The notes beneath the pieces were generated by a model that saw only the letters and a list, made by a program, of their open reading frames with translations, did not search any database and was not told where the DNA came from. From NCBI RefSeq assembly GCF_024199925.1, contig NZ_JANADR010000001.1:7133501-7197500 (forward strand): DNA of 64,000 bases. The letters run 5' to 3'. Each line of letters opens with the position of its first letter. Within the stretch, counting starts at the first letter, position 1. This DNA is from Bradyrhizobium sp. CCGUVB1N3 (GTDB lineage: Bacteria > Pseudomonadota > Alphaproteobacteria > Rhizobiales > Xanthobacteraceae). Below are positions 49,780 through 61,137 of the stretch, piece after piece. The position numbers and the translations under genes are program-made.

Positions 49780-50787
49780 CTACGCAAACCCGACCTTGAT
49801 CAGGATCGTCAGAAAGATGCCGCCGACGATCGCACAAACCGCGGCGCCGATCAGCGGACCCAGCGCGCCTTCCCGGCTCGCAGGCTCCAGCACGGCACGT
49901 CCCGGCTGGTCCGGATCGTAATAGACTTTGACATTCTGCCCGGGGTGATGTTGCGCCGCAGCCTTTTCCGCGACCTCGCGCAGCCCGGAGATCATGGTGC
50001 CGCCCCAATTGACTTCGGTGCCGATGAAGTCGCGCTTGCCGACCCTATAGGCGTAGCGCAGGTCGACCTGATAACGATGTCGGAGCTTGCTGGTCGTCGA
50101 CTTGTCGTCATCATCGCCCTTCTCCTCGATGATCTCCTCGATCACATCGCAACGGGTAATCCTGCCCGCCGCGGTCGGCCAGCGCAGGCTGGCGCTCGCA
50201 AGCCGGCGCGTCCTGACATACTCGGCGACGCAGAACACGCCGCCCAAGAGCACGATGATCGGCAGCGCGAACACGAACAGCGGAACGCCATGATCAGCGT
50301 AGAGCACGCGACCCGCGAGCGAATGCGCGGTCAAAGTGGCGGCAATGAAGCCGAACACGATCGTGAACGCCACGAGCGCCGCGACGTTCTGCGCTGCGGC
50401 CGGCTCCAACAGCGCCTCGGTCGGGTGCTTCGGATCGACATGGACGTCGACATGGGCGCCGACCGGATATCGTCCGGCCAGTTTTTCGGCGAGCACCCTT
50501 GTCGTGATGGTGATGCCGCCGACAAAGACCTTGTCGCCTTCCAGCTCCTGGCCGCCGACGTGATAGCGATAGCGGATGATGGGCTTGGCATCGTTCTGAT
50601 CGTCCGAGGCGTGCGTCGCCGGCCGATCGACCCTGGAGACCGTGATGATGCCCTCGACCTTGTCCCAGCTCCGCGCGGCCTGCATCCGGCCCCACATGCG
50701 GACCAGATTGAACAGCATCAATCCAAACAGCAGCACCGAGATGCCGGCGGCAATCTGCGTCCACATCAATTGATGGGCATCCAGCAT
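49780..50787 (-). CDS. DUF3592 domain membrane protein
   Basis: A 335-residue protein with two DUF3592 repeats (about residues 35-125 and 190-300), each with YRYHVGGQELEGD or LRYAYRVGKRDFIG and a V(D/K)V..(Y/H)(Y/V)DP..P segment. Membrane helices lie near the N-terminus, in the middle and at the C-terminus (LIGAAVCAIVGGIFLTILI). The ATG at 50787 has AGGGA upstream; an earlier ATG adds 15 residues. Its function is unknown. It sits between two pieces of a broken GST gene and is probably a later insertion. Confidence 0.82.
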   Translation of the reverse strand: MLDAHQLMWTQIAAGISVLLFGLMLFNLVRMWGRMQAARSWDKVEGIITVSRVDRPATHASDDQNDAKPIIRYRYHVGGQELEGDKVFVGGITITTRVLAEKLAGRYPVGAHVDVHVDPKHPTEALLEPAAAQNVAALVAFTIVFGFIAATLTAHSLAGRVLYADHGVPLFVFALPIIVLLGGVFCVAEYVRTRRLASASLRWPTAAGRITRCDVIEEIIEEKGDDDDKSTTSKLRHRYQVDLRYAYRVGKRDFIGTEVNWGGTMISGLREVAEKAAAQHHPGQNVKVYYDPDQPGRAVLEPASREGALGPLIGAAVCAIVGGIFLTILIKVGFA

Positions 50788-50950
50788 CTTATTTCCCTGC
50801 TCCCCGACGGCGACCGCCATTGGTCGCGGCAAGCGCGCGTTGCGTTCACGGCGCTGCTGCGGCGAAACGCGCCGCGAAAAATGCGAAGCCGTGCCCGCTG
50901 TTTGTGAATTGGCGCAGAGCGTTCTCGGCCCTCGTCCTTGCGAGTGCAGC

Positions 50951-50989
50951 GAAGGAGATCGTGCAGCCGCTGCCGCCGCCGAAGGGGTG
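50951..50989 (+). pseudogene. GST remnant, C-terminal fragment
   Basis: Encodes KEIVQPLPPPKG followed by TGA, matching the last residues KEIVQPLAPPKG of the intact GST at 47901-48530. The piece between this and 49765 has been replaced by the DUF3592 gene region. Confidence 0.75.
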
Positions 50990-50997
50990 AAGCTCGG

Positions 50998-51104
50998 TCA
51001 TTCCGGGGCGCGCCTCTTGGCGCGAGCCTGGAATCCATTTGTCAGAACGACGCGTTGCACGATGGATTCCGGGCTCGCGCTTCGCGCGCCCCGGAATGAC
51101 GGCG
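50998..51104. repeat. palindromic repeat, CATTCCGGGGCGCGC family
   Basis: CATTCCGGGGCGCGCCTCTT at the left and TTCGCGCGCCCCGGAATGAC at the right, with CTGGAATCCAT and ATGGATTCCGGG inner arms. Same family as 43370-43462. Confidence 0.75.
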
Positions 51105-51163
51105 ATGGGCGAGGCGAAGAGCGCCAGACTGGCGCAGTGGGCGATCCTGAATTGATACAGGTG

Positions 51164-51250
51164 TTTTGCCCGACGGAGCAAGCAGCGCCACGCGTGAAAT
51201 TTGTCAATCTTTTCAACCCCATTCTACTTTGCATGGGGTTGTTTTCATTT
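51164..51250. repeat. TTTGCCCGACG / ACTTTGCATGGGGTTG element, copy 2
   Basis: TTTGCCCGACGGAGCAAG, then about 45 bp later CTACTTTGCATGGGGTTGTT and a T-rich tract. Copy 1 is at 49474-49556 in the same orientation. It ends about 20 bp before the metH stop (convergent). Confidence 0.75.
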
Positions 51251-51269
51251 TTTGTTTTGGAGGCGGAGC

Positions 51270-54200
51270 CTACCCCGCCCCCGCGCGCTTCTTCTGCCAG
51301 ACGAGATGCACGGCGCAGGTGCAGCCGGGCGGATGCGAGGCGAGGTCCTTGGACGTCTCGTCATTCGCGGGTGTCGCGGCGAAGGCTGCCTTGTCGGCCC
51401 CCTGCTGCACCGGGATGTAGTTCAGGATCGGCGCGAGCCAGCGCTCGGTTTCCGCGATCGTCATGCCCTTGCGCGCCGCATAATCCTCGACCTGGTCGCG
51501 CTCGATCTTGCCGACGCCGAAATAGAAGCTGTCGGGATGGCTGAAATAGAGCCCGCTGACGGACGAGCCCGGCCACATCGCAAAGCTCTCCGTCAGCTTC
51601 ACGCCGGCCGTGTTCTCCGCATCGAGCAGGGCGAATAGCGTCTTCTTCTCGGTGTGATCGGGCTGTGCGGGATAGCCGGGCGCCGGACGGATGCCCTGAT
51701 ATTTTTCGAGGATCAGCTCCTCATTGGTCAGCGCTTCGTCCGGCGCATAGGCCCAGAACTCGCGGCGGACGCGGGCGTGCATGCGCTCGGCGAAGGCTTC
51801 GGCCAGGCGATCGGCCAGCGCCTTGCAGAGGATCGAGGAATAGTCGTCGTTGGCCTTCTTGAAGCGGTCGGCGACCGCATCCTCGCCGATGCCGGCGGTG
51901 ACGACGAAGCCGCCGACATAGTCCGGCACGCCCGTACCCGCAGGCGCAATGAAGTCGGACAGCGCCGCGTTGAATCGACCCTCGCGCTTCTCGAGCTGCT
52001 GCCGCAGCGTGTGCAGCGTCGCAATCTTCCTGGTCCGATTCTCATCGGCGTAGAGCACGATGTCGTCGCCCTGCGCGTTCGCCGGCCAGAAGCCGATCGT
52101 GGCGCGCGCTTGGAACCATTTCTCCTTGACGATGAGGTCGAGCATCTTGCGCGCATCGTCATAGAGCGAGCGCGCGACCTCGCCAACCTTGGGATCACTA
52201 AGGATCGCGGGGAATCGTCCTGCGAGCTCCCAGGTCTGGAAGAACGGCGTCCAGTCGATGCAGTCGACGAGCTCGGCAAGGTCGTAATCGTCGAACGTCC
52301 TGGTGCCGAGGAAGGTCGGCTTCACCGGCTTTGTCGCGACGAAATCGACCGGCACGCGGTTGGCGCGGGCATTACTGAGCTTCAACCGCTTCTTGTCGGC
52401 CTGCGCGCGCAGATGCGCTTCCGAGATCTTGGCGTATTCGGCCCGCACCTCGGCGGCATAGGCCTCGCGCTTCTCGGGCGAGAGCAGCGAGGAGGCGACG
52501 CCGACGGCGCGGCTCGCGTCGTTGACGTGCACGACGGGTCCGGCCTTGTAGTTCGGGTCGATCTTCACCGCCGTGTGCACGCGGCTCGTGGTGGCGCCGC
52601 CGATCAGCAGCGGCAGCTTCAAGCCTTCGCGCTGCAATTCGCCGGCAAAGAACGCCATCTCGTCGAGCGAAGGCGTGATCAGGCCGGACAGGCCGACGAT
52701 GTCGGCCTTCTCCGCCTTCACGGTCTCGACGATCTTGGCGGCCGGCACCATCACGCCGAGGTCGATGACCTCATAATTGTTGCACTGGAGCACGATGCCG
52801 ACGATGTTCTTTCCGATATCGTGGACGTCGCCCTTCACGGTGGCGAGCACGATCTTGCCGGCGGACGAATTGGTGTCGCCGCCAATGCCGCTGGCGAGAT
52901 TGCGCGCCTTCTCCTCCTCCATGAACGGCATCAGCCAGGCGACCGCCTGCTTCATGACGCGCGCGGATTTCACGACCTGCGGCAGGAACATCTTGCCGTC
53001 GCCGAAGAGATCGCCGACCACGTTCATGCCGGCCATCAGGGGGCCTTCGATCACGTCGAGCGGGCGCGAGGACGCCTTGCGGGCTTCTTCGGTATCCTGC
53101 TCGATGAACTCGGTGATGCCATGCACCAGCGCGTGCGACAGCCGCTTCTCGACCGGCCATTCGCGCCAGGCGAGATCGGCTTCCTTGCTCTCGGTCTTCT
53201 TGCCGCGGAATTTTTCGGCAAGCGCGAGCAGCCGCTCGGAGGCGCCGGGATCGCGATTGAGGACCACGTCCTCGCAAGTTTGCCGCAGCTCGGGATCGAT
53301 GTCGTCATAGACGATCATCTGTCCGGCATTGACGATGCCCATGTCCATGCCGGCCTTGATGGCATGATACAGGAACACCGAGTGCATGGCCTCGCGCACC
53401 GGCTCGTTGCCGCGGAACGAGAAGGACAGGTTGGAGACGCCGCCCGAGATGTGCGCGCCGGGCAGGTTCTGGCGGATCCAGCGCGTCGCTTCGATGAAGT
53501 CGACGCCGTAATTATTGTGCTCCTCGATGCCGGTCGCGATCGCAAAGATGTTGGGATCGAAGATGATGTCTTCCGGCGGGAAGCCGACGCGGTTCACCAG
53601 GATGTCGTAGGCGCGCTTGCAGATCTCGGTCTTGCGCGCGAACGTATCGGCCTGGCCGACCTCGTCGAATGCCATCACCACGACAGCCGCGCCGTGGCGC
53701 CGCGCGATTTTCGCCTCGTGGATGAACTTCTCCTCGCCTTCCTTCATCGAGATCGAGTTGACGACCGGCTTGCCCTGCACGCATTTCAGGCCGGCCTCGA
53801 TGACGGAAAATTTCGAGGAATCGACCATCACCGGCACGCGGGCGATGTCGGGCTCGGCGGCGACGAGGTTGAGGAAGGTCCGCATCGCGGCTTCCGAGTC
53901 CAGAAGGCCCTCGTCCATGTTGACGTCGATGATCTGCGCGCCGTTCTCGACCTGATCGCGCGCGACCTGGAGCGCGGCCGTGTAGTCGCCGGCCGTAATC
54001 AATTTACGGAAGCGGGCCGAGCCCGTGACGTTGGTGCGCTCACCGACGTTGACGAAGGGAATCGCATCCGTGAGCACGAACGGCTCGAGGCCGGAGAGCC
54101 TTAAGCGCGGCTCGATCGCCGGCACGAGGCGCGGCTTGTGCGGGGCGACGGCGGCCGCAATCGCCGCGATGTGCTCCGGCGTGGTGCCGCAGCAGCCGCC

Positions 54201-55130
54201 GACGATGTTGACCAAGCCATCACGCGCGAACTCGCCGACCAGATGGGCCATATATTCCGGCGTCTCGTCATACTGGCCGAACTCGTTGGGCAGGCCGGCA
54301 TTGGGATAGGCGCAGACCAGCGTGTCGGCGACGCGGCCAATGTCTGCGATATGGGCGCGCAGATCTTCCGCGCCGAGCGCGCAGTTGAAGCCGATGGTGA
54401 CGGGCTTTGCGTGCTGCACCGAATTCCAGAACGCCTCCGGCATCTGTCCCGACAGCAGGCGGCCGGATTTGTCGGTGATGGTGCCTGATACCATCACGGG
54501 CACATCGATGCCGCGCTCTTCCGTGATCTCGGCGATCGCATAGAGCGCCGCCTTGGCGTTCAGCGTGTCGAAGATGGTCTCGACCAGCAGGAGGTCGACG
54601 CCGCCGTCGAGCAGGCCCCGGATCTGCTCGCCGTAGGACTCACGCAGGTCGTCGAAGGTGACGGCGCGGTAGCCGGGGTTTGCGACATCAGGCGAGATCG
54701 AGGCGGTACGGTTGGTGGGGCCGATCGCACCGGCGACGAAGCGCGGCTTGCCGTCCTCGGCCTCGACACGTTTGGCGGCGTTGCCGGCGAGGCGGGCGCC
54801 TTCACGCGCCATCTCGTAGACGACTTCAGCGAGGTCGTAATCGGCCTGCGCGATCGAGGTCGTCGAGAACGTGTTGGTCGCGACGATATCGGCGCCGGCA
54901 CGCAAGTAGGCGGCGTGGATGTCCTCGATCGCCTGCGGCTGGGTCAGGATCAAAAGGTCGTTGTTGCCGCGGAGGTCGCGGTGGAAATTCTTGAAGCGCT
55001 CGCCACGGAAGGCGGCCTCGTCGAATTGCAGGCCCTGGATCATCGTGCCCATGGCGCCATCGAGCACCAGGATACGCTCGCGCGCGGCGGCGAGCAGGGC
55101 AGTACGCTTGGCAGACACGGTCACGGTCAT
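51270..55130 (-). CDS. metH: cobalamin-dependent methionine synthase
   Basis: A full-length 1286-residue MetH transferring a methyl group from methyltetrahydrofolate to homocysteine. Domain order is normal: homocysteine domain ([10 protein letters not shown], zinc cysteines in GFNCALGA and GGCCGT), pterin domain ([10 protein letters not shown]), cap and B12 domain ([11 protein letters not shown], the lower-axial histidine motif) and SAM-dependent reactivation domain ([15 protein letters not shown]). A tail of about 35 residues after the activation domain carries [13 protein letters not shown]. It begins 3 bp after metF, so both form one operon. Confidence 0.97.
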   Translation of the reverse strand: MTVTVSAKRTALLAAARERILVLDGAMGTMIQGLQFDEAAFRGERFKNFHRDLRGNNDLLILTQPQAIEDIHAAYLRAGADIVATNTFSTTSIAQADYDLAEVVYEMAREGARLAGNAAKRVEAEDGKPRFVAGAIGPTNRTASISPDVANPGYRAVTFDDLRESYGEQIRGLLDGGVDLLLVETIFDTLNAKAALYAIAEITEERGIDVPVMVSGTITDKSGRLLSGQMPEAFWNSVQHAKPVTIGFNCALGAEDLRAHIADIGRVADTLVCAYPNAGLPNEFGQYDETPEYMAHLVGEFARDGLVNIVGGCCGTTPEHIAAIAAAVAPHKPRLVPAIEPRLRLSGLEPFVLTDAIPFVNVGERTNVTGSARFRKLITAGDYTAALQVARDQVENGAQIIDVNMDEGLLDSEAAMRTFLNLVAAEPDIARVPVMVDSSKFSVIEAGLKCVQGKPVVNSISMKEGEEKFIHEAKIARRHGAAVVVMAFDEVGQADTFARKTEICKRAYDILVNRVGFPPEDIIFDPNIFAIATGIEEHNNYGVDFIEATRWIRQNLPGAHISGGVSNLSFSFRGNEPVREAMHSVFLYHAIKAGMDMGIVNAGQMIVYDDIDPELRQTCEDVVLNRDPGASERLLALAEKFRGKKTESKEADLAWREWPVEKRLSHALVHGITEFIEQDTEEARKASSRPLDVIEGPLMAGMNVVGDLFGDGKMFLPQVVKSARVMKQAVAWLMPFMEEEKARNLASGIGGDTNSSAGKIVLATVKGDVHDIGKNIVGIVLQCNNYEVIDLGVMVPAAKIVETVKAEKADIVGLSGLITPSLDEMAFFAGELQREGLKLPLLIGGATTSRVHTAVKIDPNYKAGPVVHVNDASRAVGVASSLLSPEKREAYAAEVRAEYAKISEAHLRAQADKKRLKLSNARANRVPVDFVATKPVKPTFLGTRTFDDYDLAELVDCIDWTPFFQTWELAGRFPAILSDPKVGEVARSLYDDARKMLDLIVKEKWFQARATIGFWPANAQGDDIVLYADENRTRKIATLHTLRQQLEKREGRFNAALSDFIAPAGTGVPDYVGGFVVTAGIGEDAVADRFKKANDDYSSILCKALADRLAEAFAERMHARVRREFWAYAPDEALTNEELILEKYQGIRPAPGYPAQPDHTEKKTLFALLDAENTAGVKLTESFAMWPGSSVSGLYFSHPDSFYFGVGKIERDQVEDYAARKGMTIAETERWLAPILNYIPVQQGADKAAFAATPANDETSKDLASHPPGCTCAVHLVWQKKRAGAG

Positions 55131-55133
55131 CGG

Positions 55134-56066
55134 TTACGCCGCCTTCTGCGCGCTCTTGGCGCGGATGCCGAGCAAATGGCTGATCGCGAACACGAGATCG
55201 GCGCGGTTCATGGTGTAGAAATGGAAGGTGTCGACGCCGTGCTTCGCAAGCTTGTGCACCTGTCCGGCGGCTACCGTCGCTGCGACGAGCTTGCGCGTCT
55301 CAGGATCGTCGTCGAGCCCATCGAACTTCTCCGCAAGCCAGTTCGGCACGCTCGTGCCGGCGCGGGTGACGAAATTGCGGGCCTGCTTGAAATTGTGCAT
55401 GGGCATGATGCCCGGCACGACCGGAATCTCGATGCCGCGCGCGCGGACGCGGTCGAGATAGCGGAAGTAGAGGTCGTTATCGAAGAACACCTGGGTGATC
55501 GCGCGCGTCGCGCCCGCATCGACCTTGGCCTTCAGCGTGTCGATGTCGGCGTCGAAGTCACGCGCTTCGGGATGCTTCTCCGGATAGGCGGATACCGACA
55601 CTTCGATGTCGGCATGGCGCTTCTTGATGCCGGCGACGAGTTCGGCCGAACCCTGGTAGCCGTCTGGATGGGTGGCGTAGGGCGTGCCGATGCCGCCGGG
55701 CGGATCGCCGCGCAAGCCGACGATGTGGCGGACGCCGACCTCGTGGTAGCGGTCGACGATCTCGTCGATCTCGCCGCGCGAGGCGCCGACGCAGGTCAGG
55801 TGCGCGGCCGGCAGCAGCGAGGTCTCCTTCAGGATGCGCGCGATGGTGGCGTGGGTGCGCTCACGGGTCGAGCCGCCCGCGCCATAGGTCACCGAGACGA
55901 ATTTCGGCTCGAGCGGCGCGAGGCGGTTGATGGTCTCCCACAGGTTCTTCTCCATCTCCTCGGTCTTGGGCGGAAAGAACTCGAACGAGATCGCCGGACG
56001 CCTGGCGAGGTGCCCGTCTTGCCCATTGTCTTGCCCGTTACGGGCAGGCGTCGTCGGCTCGGTCAT
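55134..56066 (-). CDS. metF: methylenetetrahydrofolate reductase
   Basis: A 310-residue FAD-dependent MetF that makes the methyltetrahydrofolate used by the next gene, metH. Motifs: ISFEFFPPKTEEMEKNLW (catalytic glutamate region), SVTYGAGGSTRERT, HLTCVG, LRGDPPGG, DFDADIDTLKAKVDAGATRAITQVFFD and GIMP. The ATG at 56066 is chosen; an in-frame upstream ATG would add 23 residues with no family match. The 56067-56453 gap upstream holds its promoter; no riboswitch could be recognised. Confidence 0.95.
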   Translation of the reverse strand: MTEPTTPARNGQDNGQDGHLARRPAISFEFFPPKTEEMEKNLWETINRLAPLEPKFVSVTYGAGGSTRERTHATIARILKETSLLPAAHLTCVGASRGEIDEIVDRYHEVGVRHIVGLRGDPPGGIGTPYATHPDGYQGSAELVAGIKKRHADIEVSVSAYPEKHPEARDFDADIDTLKAKVDAGATRAITQVFFDNDLYFRYLDRVRARGIEIPVVPGIMPMHNFKQARNFVTRAGTSVPNWLAEKFDGLDDDPETRKLVAATVAAGQVHKLAKHGVDTFHFYTMNRADLVFAISHLLGIRAKSAQKAA

Positions 56067-56204
56067 GGCACCACTCACTTCAGGTCTCTTCGCAACTGCG
56101 GCAGATTTAGCTTGGGAGGCGGTAAGATAAGCCAAATGGGGCCTTCCCGACAGCCCATCGGCGATGGGAAATGGCCCACTATCGTCATAGAGATCTGTAT
56201 TTCT

Positions 56205-56300
56205 GTGCCTTAAGCGATTTCGGTGGGAAGTTTATTTATGCTATTAATGTATATAATATCAATATGTTAATTAATATTTTGGATTTGCTGACCGCTAAAA
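56205..56300. other. AT-rich island in the metF/LLM intergenic region
   Basis: The 387-bp gap between metF and the LLM gene has a block of about 95 bp with very low GC (for example TATGCTATTAATGTATATAA), unlike anything else in the window. AATATGTTAA-TTAATATTTT at 56261-56280 is a near palindrome. A 91-codon frame crosses it but shows no family features and is not called. Confidence 0.7.
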
Positions 56301-56453
56301 ATTGGGTTGGGCAATGTGAAAAGAAGGTGATGGTGGCTTACAGAATCCCACTGACCTCCAGCCAAATCTCCGGCCGTCTCGCCCCCAGCACACGTCAGCT
56401 CTGCTCCATCGGGCCATTGCCGCCCCGCTGCTGCGCACTACCTTGAACCGGCC

Positions 56454-57473
56454 ATGATCCCGCTCTCAGTCCTCGATCTCTCCGTCGTCACGTCCGGCAC
56501 GAAGCCGGCGGCGGCCTTGCGCAACAGCATCGATCTGGCGCGCCATGTCGATCAGCTCGGCTATGTCCGTTACTGGCTTGCCGAGCACCACAACCTCGCT
56601 TCCGTCGCGAGCCCGGCGCCCGATGTCATGATCGGGCAGATCGCGGCGGTGACGAAGCACATCCGCGTCGGCTCCGGCGGCGTGATGCTGCCCAACCACG
56701 CGCCGCTGGTGGTGGCCGAACGCTTCAAGATGCTGGAGGCGTTGTTCCCCGGCCGTATCGATCTCGGCCTCGGCCGCGCGCCCGGCACCGACGGTGCCAC
56801 GGCGTACGCACTCAGGAGCCGGCTCGACCGCCGTGAGGGCGACGATTTCCTGGAGCGGCTGCACGAGCTGATCCTGTGGGAGACCCGCGAATTCCCCTCA
56901 GGCCATCCCTATAACAACGTCGTGGCAATGCCCGACGACACGCCCTTGCCGCCGATCTGGCTGCTCGGCTCCAGCGATTATTCGTCGGAACTGGCAGCCC
57001 AGGTCGGCATGGGCTTCGCCTTCGCGCATCATTTTGCGAGCCATGATGCGATCGACGCGATGGTGCATTATCGCAATCGTTTCCAGCCGTCCGCCTGGCG
57101 TGCGACGCCGCACGCGATCCTCGCGGTGGCAGTCGTCACGGCGGGTACCGACGAGGAGGCGGAAAAGCTCGCCTCGTCCTTCGATCTCAATCGCCTGCGC
57201 CGCGATCGCGGCCAATATTTGCCGCTGCCGAGCGTGGACGAGGCGCTCGCCTATCCCTACTCGGACGCCGAGCGCGCCTCGATCGCCCGCAACCGCTCGC
57301 GCCTGTTCGTCGGGAGCCCGGCGACCGTGCAGCAGAAGCTCAAGCCGCTGCTCGACGCGAGCAAGCCGGACGAATTGATGGTGATCACGGCCGTGTATGA
57401 CCACGACGCGCGGAAGAAGTCGTATTCGCTGCTGGCGGATGCGTTCGGGCTTACGGAAGAACAGGCAGCGTAG
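56454..57473 (+). CDS. LLM-class flavin-dependent oxidoreductase
   Basis: A 339-residue luciferase-like monooxygenase fold of the single-component subgroup that often precedes uncharacterised reductases (MsnO8/YhbW-like). Key segments: [60 protein letters not shown] and [27 protein letters not shown] or F420 cofactor use and the substrate are unknown. It stands alone, with the AT-rich block upstream and a repeat carrying IS110 downstream. Confidence 0.9.
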   Translation: MIPLSVLDLSVVTSGTKPAAALRNSIDLARHVDQLGYVRYWLAEHHNLASVASPAPDVMIGQIAAVTKHIRVGSGGVMLPNHAPLVVAERFKMLEALFPGRIDLGLGRAPGTDGATAYALRSRLDRREGDDFLERLHELILWETREFPSGHPYNNVVAMPDDTPLPPIWLLGSSDYSSELAAQVGMGFAFAHHFASHDAIDAMVHYRNRFQPSAWRATPHAILAVAVVTAGTDEEAEKLASSFDLNRLRRDRGQYLPLPSVDEALAYPYSDAERASIARNRSRLFVGSPATVQQKLKPLLDASKPDELMVITAVYDHDARKKSYSLLADAFGLTEEQAA

Positions 57474-57474
57474 A

Positions 57475-57547
57475 AGCTATCGTGCCCCGGACGCAGCGCA
57501 GCATGCAATGATGCGCTGCAGAGCCGGGGCCCATAACCGTGTGGGTC
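57475..57547. repeat. left half of a dispersed repeat split by IS110
   Basis: CGTGCCCCGGACGCAGCGCA..GAGCCGGGGCCCATAAC..TGGGTC is the mirror of the 10526-10646 repeat. The rest continues after the IS110 element at 58656-58686 (CCGGCTCGCGCTTCGCGCGT..). Confidence 0.8.
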
Positions 57548-57578
57548 CCTGTGTCTTTGAAGTCTGTCAGGATGGGTT

Positions 57579-58649
<1,071 letters not shown>

Positions 58650-58655
58650 CAGTTG

Positions 58656-58686
58656 CCGGCTCGCGCTTCGCGCGTCCGGGACACGC
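58656..58686. repeat. right half of the dispersed repeat split by IS110
   Basis: CCGGCTCGCGCTTCGCGCGT followed by CCGGGACACG continues the repeat broken at 57547. Confidence 0.8.
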
Positions 58687-58688
58687 GA

Positions 58689-59546
58689 TTAATCCATCTT
58701 CTCGCTGAACGTCGCGCGGAAGGGATGGCCGGGATAGACGCCGACGATGCGGAATTCTCGCGAGAAGAATTTCAGCTCCTCGAGCGCGAAGGCGAGCCCC
58801 TTGTCGTCGGGATGGCCGTCGACATCGGCGTAAAACTGCGTGGCGAAGAAATTGCCGTCGACCATGTAGCTCTCGAGCTTGGTCATGTTGACGCCGTTGG
58901 TGGCAAAGCCGCCGAGCGCCTTGTAGAGCGCCGCAGGCAGGTTGCGCACCCGGAATACAAAAGAGGTGACCAGCGGCCCCGAACCCTGCTCGGCCCATTT
59001 CGCCTCGCGCGCCAGCACCACGAAACGTGTGGTGTTGTGGGCCTCGTCCTCGATGTCCTCGGCCAGAATGTCGAGGCCGTAGATCTTTGCGGCAAGCCGC
59101 GAGGCGATCGCGGCGACGCTCTTGTCCTTGCGCTCGGAAATGTCGCGCGCGCTGCCGGCGGTGTCGGCGGCCACGATCGGCTTGACGCCGAGCTTGCGGA
59201 TCATGCGCCGGCACTGGCCGAGCGCATGCACATGGCTCTCCACGCTCTTGATGTCTTCGAGCCTGGTGCCCTTCACCGCCATCAATTGATGCCGGATCGG
59301 CAGAAACCACTCGCCGATGATGAAGAGGCCGGAGGCCGGCAACAGATGGTGGATGTCGGCAACGCGCCCCGCCACCGAATTCTCGATCGGGATCATGCCG
59401 AGATCGGCCTCGCCCGAGGAGATCGCCGACAGCGCATCCTCGAAGGTCGCGCACGGCATCGGCTCGGCGTTGGGAAAGGCCTCGTCGATGGCGATGTGGG
59501 AATTGGCCCCAGGCTCGCCCTGGAATGCGATTTTCATCTTGCTCAT
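58689..59546 (-). CDS. pheA: prephenate dehydratase
   Basis: A 285-residue monofunctional PheA converting prephenate to phenylpyruvate. The catalytic domain (1-185) contains IAFQGEPGANSHIA, GMIPIENSVAGRV and the conserved NTTRFVVL threonine motif. A regulatory ACT domain (about 195-275) carries LPAALYKALGGFATNGVNMTKLES, the phenylalanine-binding region. It is 21 bp downstream of kdsB on the same strand, a common arrangement in this group of bacteria. Confidence 0.95.
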   Translation of the reverse strand: MSKMKIAFQGEPGANSHIAIDEAFPNAEPMPCATFEDALSAISSGEADLGMIPIENSVAGRVADIHHLLPASGLFIIGEWFLPIRHQLMAVKGTRLEDIKSVESHVHALGQCRRMIRKLGVKPIVAADTAGSARDISERKDKSVAAIASRLAAKIYGLDILAEDIEDEAHNTTRFVVLAREAKWAEQGSGPLVTSFVFRVRNLPAALYKALGGFATNGVNMTKLESYMVDGNFFATQFYADVDGHPDDKGLAFALEELKFFSREFRIVGVYPGHPFRATFSEKMD

Positions 59547-59567
59547 GTCGGGCCTTGTAACAGCGGC

Positions 59568-60308
59568 TCAGGATTTGGAAAGGATGCTGCGGGCGGTCTC
59601 GAGGTCCGCCGCAGTGTCGACGCCGCGGGGGACGGTATCGACGATGGTGAAGTCGATGCGCATGCCGGCCTCGAGCGCCCGGAGCTGCTCCAGCTTCTCC
59701 TGCAATTCCAGCGGCGAGGGCGGCAGCGAGACGAACCGCTCCAGCGCCGCGCGGCGGTAGGCGTAGAGGCCGATATGGTGGTAACGCGGTCCGTCTCCGG
59801 TGGGGGCGGTGGCGCGGGTAAAATACAGCGCGCGCATCCGCCTACCCCCGAGCGAGGTCCCCACCGCCTTCACCACGCTGGGGGCGAGGTCCTCCTCCTC
59901 GGTATGGATTTGCGAGGCCAGCGTCGCGATGTCGACGGCGGGGTCGGCGAGCGGAGGCAGCACGTCGCGGATGTTTTCGGTTGAGATCGTCGGGAAATCG
60001 CCCTGGAGATTGACCACGATCTCGGCTGTGCCTTGCGGATCGAGCTTCTGCATGGCCTCATGGATGCGGTCCGACCCCGACGGATGCTCGGGCCGGGTCA
60101 GCACGGCGACGCCGCCATGCGCGGTGACCACATCGGCGATCTCCTGCGTATCGGTTGCCACCGCAACCCGCCCGATGGCGGCAGCTTCCGCGCGCCGCAG
60201 CACGTGCACGATCATCGGCTGCCCGGCGATGTCCTTCAGCGGCTTGCCGGGCAGGCGAGTGGCCGCCATGCGGGCTGGGATCAGCACTAGAATGCGGGGG
60301 TCGGTCAT
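59568..60308 (-). CDS. kdsB: 3-deoxy-manno-octulosonate cytidylyltransferase
   Basis: A 246-residue CMP-KDO synthetase for lipopolysaccharide inner-core synthesis. It starts [27 protein letters not shown], the nucleotide-binding loop. NLQGDFPTI and the YFTRATAP and [17 protein letters not shown] segments are family markers. The frame runs further upstream but only into intergenic DNA. Transcribed with pheA and divergent from cycM. Confidence 0.95.
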   Translation of the reverse strand: MTDPRILVLIPARMAATRLPGKPLKDIAGQPMIVHVLRRAEAAAIGRVAVATDTQEIADVVTAHGGVAVLTRPEHPSGSDRIHEAMQKLDPQGTAEIVVNLQGDFPTISTENIRDVLPPLADPAVDIATLASQIHTEEEDLAPSVVKAVGTSLGGRRMRALYFTRATAPTGDGPRYHHIGLYAYRRAALERFVSLPPSPLELQEKLEQLRALEAGMRIDFTIVDTVPRGVDTAADLETARSILSKS

Positions 60309-60527
60309 GGGGTCAAGGGCCTGGAAACGGGCGTTTTCCGCACCGAAAAATGGGGTGGGGATGGGAGGAAAGCGGGGCCGTTTATACGGGTTGCCAGACC
60401 ACGGGCAAACCGATATCTCAATGTCAAAACTCGGGGGAACGATAAGGAACATTTGATTCTCCCGAGGCACGTCCTGGCGGCCGCTTGGGCCGCTTTATCC
60501 TTCTTGCGGTGTGGGGCCTGGCCGGAA

Positions 60528-61079
60528 ATGGACTCTTTCGAACTCAACAAGATCCTCGGTGCCATCCTCGGCACCTGCCTCGTTGTCCTGGTGACGAGCT
60601 TCACCGCCCAGTCGCTGTTTGCTGCGAAACCGCCGGAGAAGCCCGGTTTCGAGATCGCCGTGAAGGAAGAGGCCGGCCATGGCGCCGAGGGCGGCGCTGC
60701 GGCGGCGCCGTCGGAGCCGATCGAGAAGCTGCTCCAGACCGCCTCCGTCGAGAAGGGCGCCTCTGCCGCCAAGAAGTGCGGCGCCTGCCACACCTTCGAG
60801 AAGGGCGGCCCGAATCGCGTCGGCCCGAACCTCTATGGCGTCGTCGGCCGCGCCCGCGCCTCGGAGGCTGGCTTCAACTACTCGGCCGCGATGAAGGCCA
60901 AGGGCGGCGAGTGGACCATCGACGATCTCAACAAGTTCATCACCAACCCGAAGGGCTTTATCTCGGGCACCGCGATGGGTTTTGCCGGCATTCCGAAGGA
61001 TTCCGAGCGCGCCGACGTCATCGCCTATCTGAACAGCCTGGCCGATAGCCCGAAGCCGCTGCCGACCGCGGCGAAGTAA
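60528..61079 (+). CDS. cycM: membrane-anchored cytochrome c (CycM type)
   Basis: A 183-residue c-type cytochrome. An uncleaved N-terminal anchor (ILGAILGTCLVVLVTSFTA) is followed by an alanine/glutamate-rich linker and one class I heme domain. The heme site is CGACH at 84-88 and the likely methionine ligand M150 in SGTAMGFAG. Length and layout match CycM of Bradyrhizobium japonicum, which passes electrons from the bc1 complex to the aa3 oxidase. A hairpin terminator follows. Confidence 0.94.
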   Translation: MDSFELNKILGAILGTCLVVLVTSFTAQSLFAAKPPEKPGFEIAVKEEAGHGAEGGAAAAPSEPIEKLLQTASVEKGASAAKKCGACHTFEKGGPNRVGPNLYGVVGRARASEAGFNYSAAMKAKGGEWTIDDLNKFITNPKGFISGTAMGFAGIPKDSERADVIAYLNSLADSPKPLPTAAK

Positions 61080-61108
61080 AGATCGCCAAAAGATTAAGCT
61101 GACACAGC

Positions 61109-61137
61109 GGCCAGGCTCGAAAAGCCTGGCCGTTTCC
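61109..61137 (+). terminator. intrinsic terminator after cycM
   Basis: GGCCAGGCT-CGAAA-AGCCTGGCC, a perfect 9-bp stem, followed by GTTTCCTT, 29 bp after the cycM stop. Confidence 0.9.

Noticed and set aside
49591..50907. 438-codon plus-strand frame
   Set aside because: Only its first part matches GST; the remainder is antisense to the DUF3592 gene, so it is a remnant and not a gene.
51654..54104. 816-codon plus-strand frame
   Set aside because: Antisense to metH, which is complete and highly conserved.
56171..56446. 91-codon frame through the AT-rich block
   Set aside because: No ribosome site, no recognisable domain and mixed composition; treated as intergenic.
55134..56453. SAM or cobalamin riboswitch before metF-metH
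   Set aside because: No recognisable B12-box or SAM-type core could be found by eye in the 56067-56453 gap.
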